Source of the DNA: Bacillota bacterium
GTDB taxonomy: Bacteria; Bacillota; Clostridia; Peptostreptococcales; Anaerovoracaceae
Reading direction: 5' to 3'
Length of the DNA stretch: 7,236 bases
NCBI GenBank assembly: GCA_016284575.1
Contig: JAEEPD010000158.1
Location: 1-7,236 of the forward strand
The translations under genes and the position numbers were made by a program. Of this stretch, positions 6,501-7,236 are shown in pieces. The notes under the pieces were generated by a model. That model worked only from the letters and a program-made list of their open reading frames with translations, searched no databases and was not told the DNA's origin. Position 1 is the stretch's first letter. The number at the start of each line of letters is the position of its first letter.

Positions 6501-6887
6501 TTACACCCGCTTTTCCGGGTATTTTTTGAAGTAGTCCTCGAGGGCTGCCTGTATGGCCTCCTCGGCCAACACGGAGCAGTGCATCTTGTAGTCGGGAAGG
6601 CCGTCAAGAGCCTCAGCCACCGCCTTGTTGGTCAGCTCCATCACCTCCTTGAGAGGCTTGCCCTTTATGAGCTCCGTCGCCATGGAGCTGGAGGCCACGG
6701 CGCTGGCGCAGCCGAAGGTCTCGAACTTGATGTCCGTGACCACATCGTCATCTATCTTCAGGTACATCTTCATGATGTCCCCGCACTGGACATTGCCTAC
6801 CTCGCCTACCGCATCCGCGTCCTCTATGACTCCCACATTTCTGGGATTTCTGAAATGATCCATAACCTTTGCGCTGTATAAAGCCAT
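6501..6887 (-). CDS. nifU: IscU/NifU-type iron-sulfur cluster assembly scaffold
   Basis: This 128-residue cytosolic scaffold assembles Fe-S clusters from sulfur delivered by the desulfurase encoded just upstream. Its length is that of the single-domain IscU/NifU N-terminal family. The opening MALYSAKVMDHFRNPRNVG is typical. The three cluster-ligand cysteines are present: C35 in GNVQCGD (with D37), C60 in FGCASA, and C104 in KMHCS next to H103. The HscA-binding LPPVK motif of proteobacterial IscU is replaced by LPDYK (97-101), which fits clostridial members that work without the HscA/HscB chaperones (inference). The start is fixed by an AAGGAGG 8 nt upstream. The C-terminal Nfu domain found in some nitrogen-fixation NifU proteins is absent, so a housekeeping role is likely. 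Confidence 0.95.
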   Translation of the reverse strand: MALYSAKVMDHFRNPRNVGVIEDADAVGEVGNVQCGDIMKMYLKIDDDVVTDIKFETFGCASAVASSSMATELIKGKPLKEVMELTNKAVAEALDGLPDYKMHCSVLAEEAIQAALEDYFKKYPEKRV

Positions 6888-6895
6888 TTTTTATG

Positions 6896-6902
6896 CCTCC
6901 TT
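6896..6902 (-). promoter_or_regulatory. nifU ribosome binding site overlapping the nifS stop codon
   Basis: The minus strand reads TAAGGAGG, in which the nifS stop TAA supplies the first bases of the Shine-Dalgarno sequence. ATG of nifU follows 8 nt later. The overlap is a sign of translational coupling in one operon. Confidence 0.9.
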
Positions 6903-7236
6903 AAAGAATGAATTCTCTCTTGCCGCTGACCAGATCTCTCCATACGGGGGAGAAGCTTCTGAGGTACTCCACCACCTCCGCCACGGAGCTGATCATGTAG
7001 TCCACCTGCTCCTCTGTTATGTCCTCGCCCAGGGTCAGCCTCAAGGACCCGTGGGCCACGTCGTGGACCCTGCCTATGGCAAGGAGCACGTGGCTGGGAT
7101 CCAGGGACCCGGAGGTGCAGGCGCTGCCGGATGAAGCGCTTATGCCCCTGTCGTCCAGAAGCAGCAGCAGGGATTCGCCCTCTATGCCCTCAAAGCAGAA
7201 GTTCACGTTGCCGGGGAGCCGCTGATACCGGTCTCC
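6901..7236 (-). CDS. nifS: Cysteine desulfurase NifS/IscS, C-terminal 111 residues (start beyond window)
   Basis: This is a PLP-dependent enzyme that takes sulfur from L-cysteine as an enzyme-bound persulfide and passes it to the scaffold NifU. The frame is open to the right edge, so about the last quarter to third of a protein of roughly 380-400 residues is present. The fragment begins GDRYQRLPGNVNFCFEGIEGES, the usual segment before the active site. The loop SASSGSACTSGSLDPSHVLLAIG follows, with the catalytic Cys at codon 7117-7119. The SSGSACTS form identifies the class I (NifS/IscS) type rather than SufS. The later LRLTLGEDITEEQVDYMI helix region is also typical. An extra Cys in NFCFEG, where Ser or Ala is common, is a minor variation. 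GTG 7206-7204 is an internal Val codon, not a start. Confidence 0.95.
   Translation of the reverse strand, partial: GDRYQRLPGNVNFCFEGIEGESLLLLLDDRGISASSGSACTSGSLDPSHVLLAIGRVHDVAHGSLRLTLGEDITEEQVDYMISSVAEVVEYLRSFSPVWRDLVSGKREFIL

Noticed and set aside
6486..6881. 131-codon plus-strand open frame
   Set aside because: It is antisense to nifU, whose conserved cysteines prove the minus-strand frame.

Overview
The window reads as the chromosome of a Gram-positive anaerobe, most likely a gut-type Clostridia (Bacillota). The reasons are a clostridial nifS-nifU pair with a strong AAGGAGG ribosome binding site, a very large secreted protein with a Gram-positive-style signal peptide, and GC-rich genes separated by AT-rich gaps. 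The exact genus cannot be read from the sequence. All four genes lie on the minus strand, so the biological order runs from the right edge to the left: nifS (3' part only), nifU, tetR-type regulator, giant surface protein (5' part only). No open frame on the plus strand looks real.

Right end (about 6440-7236): the last 111 codons of a NifS/IscS-type cysteine desulfurase, carrying the catalytic-Cys loop, run directly into a 128-residue IscU/NifU-type iron-sulfur scaffold. The nifU ribosome binding site overlaps the nifS stop codon, so the two are translated from one message. A perfect 11-bp hairpin with a U-rich tail closes this operon.

Middle (5547-6440): a TetR/AcrR-family repressor gene has its own promoter. 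A 29-bp perfect palindrome overlaps that promoter, which indicates autoregulation. The core of the palindrome, GTGATA-N7-TATCAC, recurs almost intact in the 131-bp gap before the surface-protein gene, over that gene's best -35 element. A weaker copy with the same spacing sits directly beside it. This points to a local circuit in which the TetR protein controls both itself and the surface protein.

Left (1-5546): one uninterrupted reading frame of 1848 codons that runs off the left edge. It encodes a signal peptide, eight Cys/His repeats of about 40 residues (C-x9-C-x2-C-x12-H type), a long beta-helix-like region with AAIGG turns, an aromatic-rich linker, and a glycine-rich beta region that I do not recognise. 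The cell-wall anchor, if any, lies outside the window. No CRISPR array, transposon, tRNA, rRNA or riboswitch was seen. No stretch over 300 bases lacks a gene.
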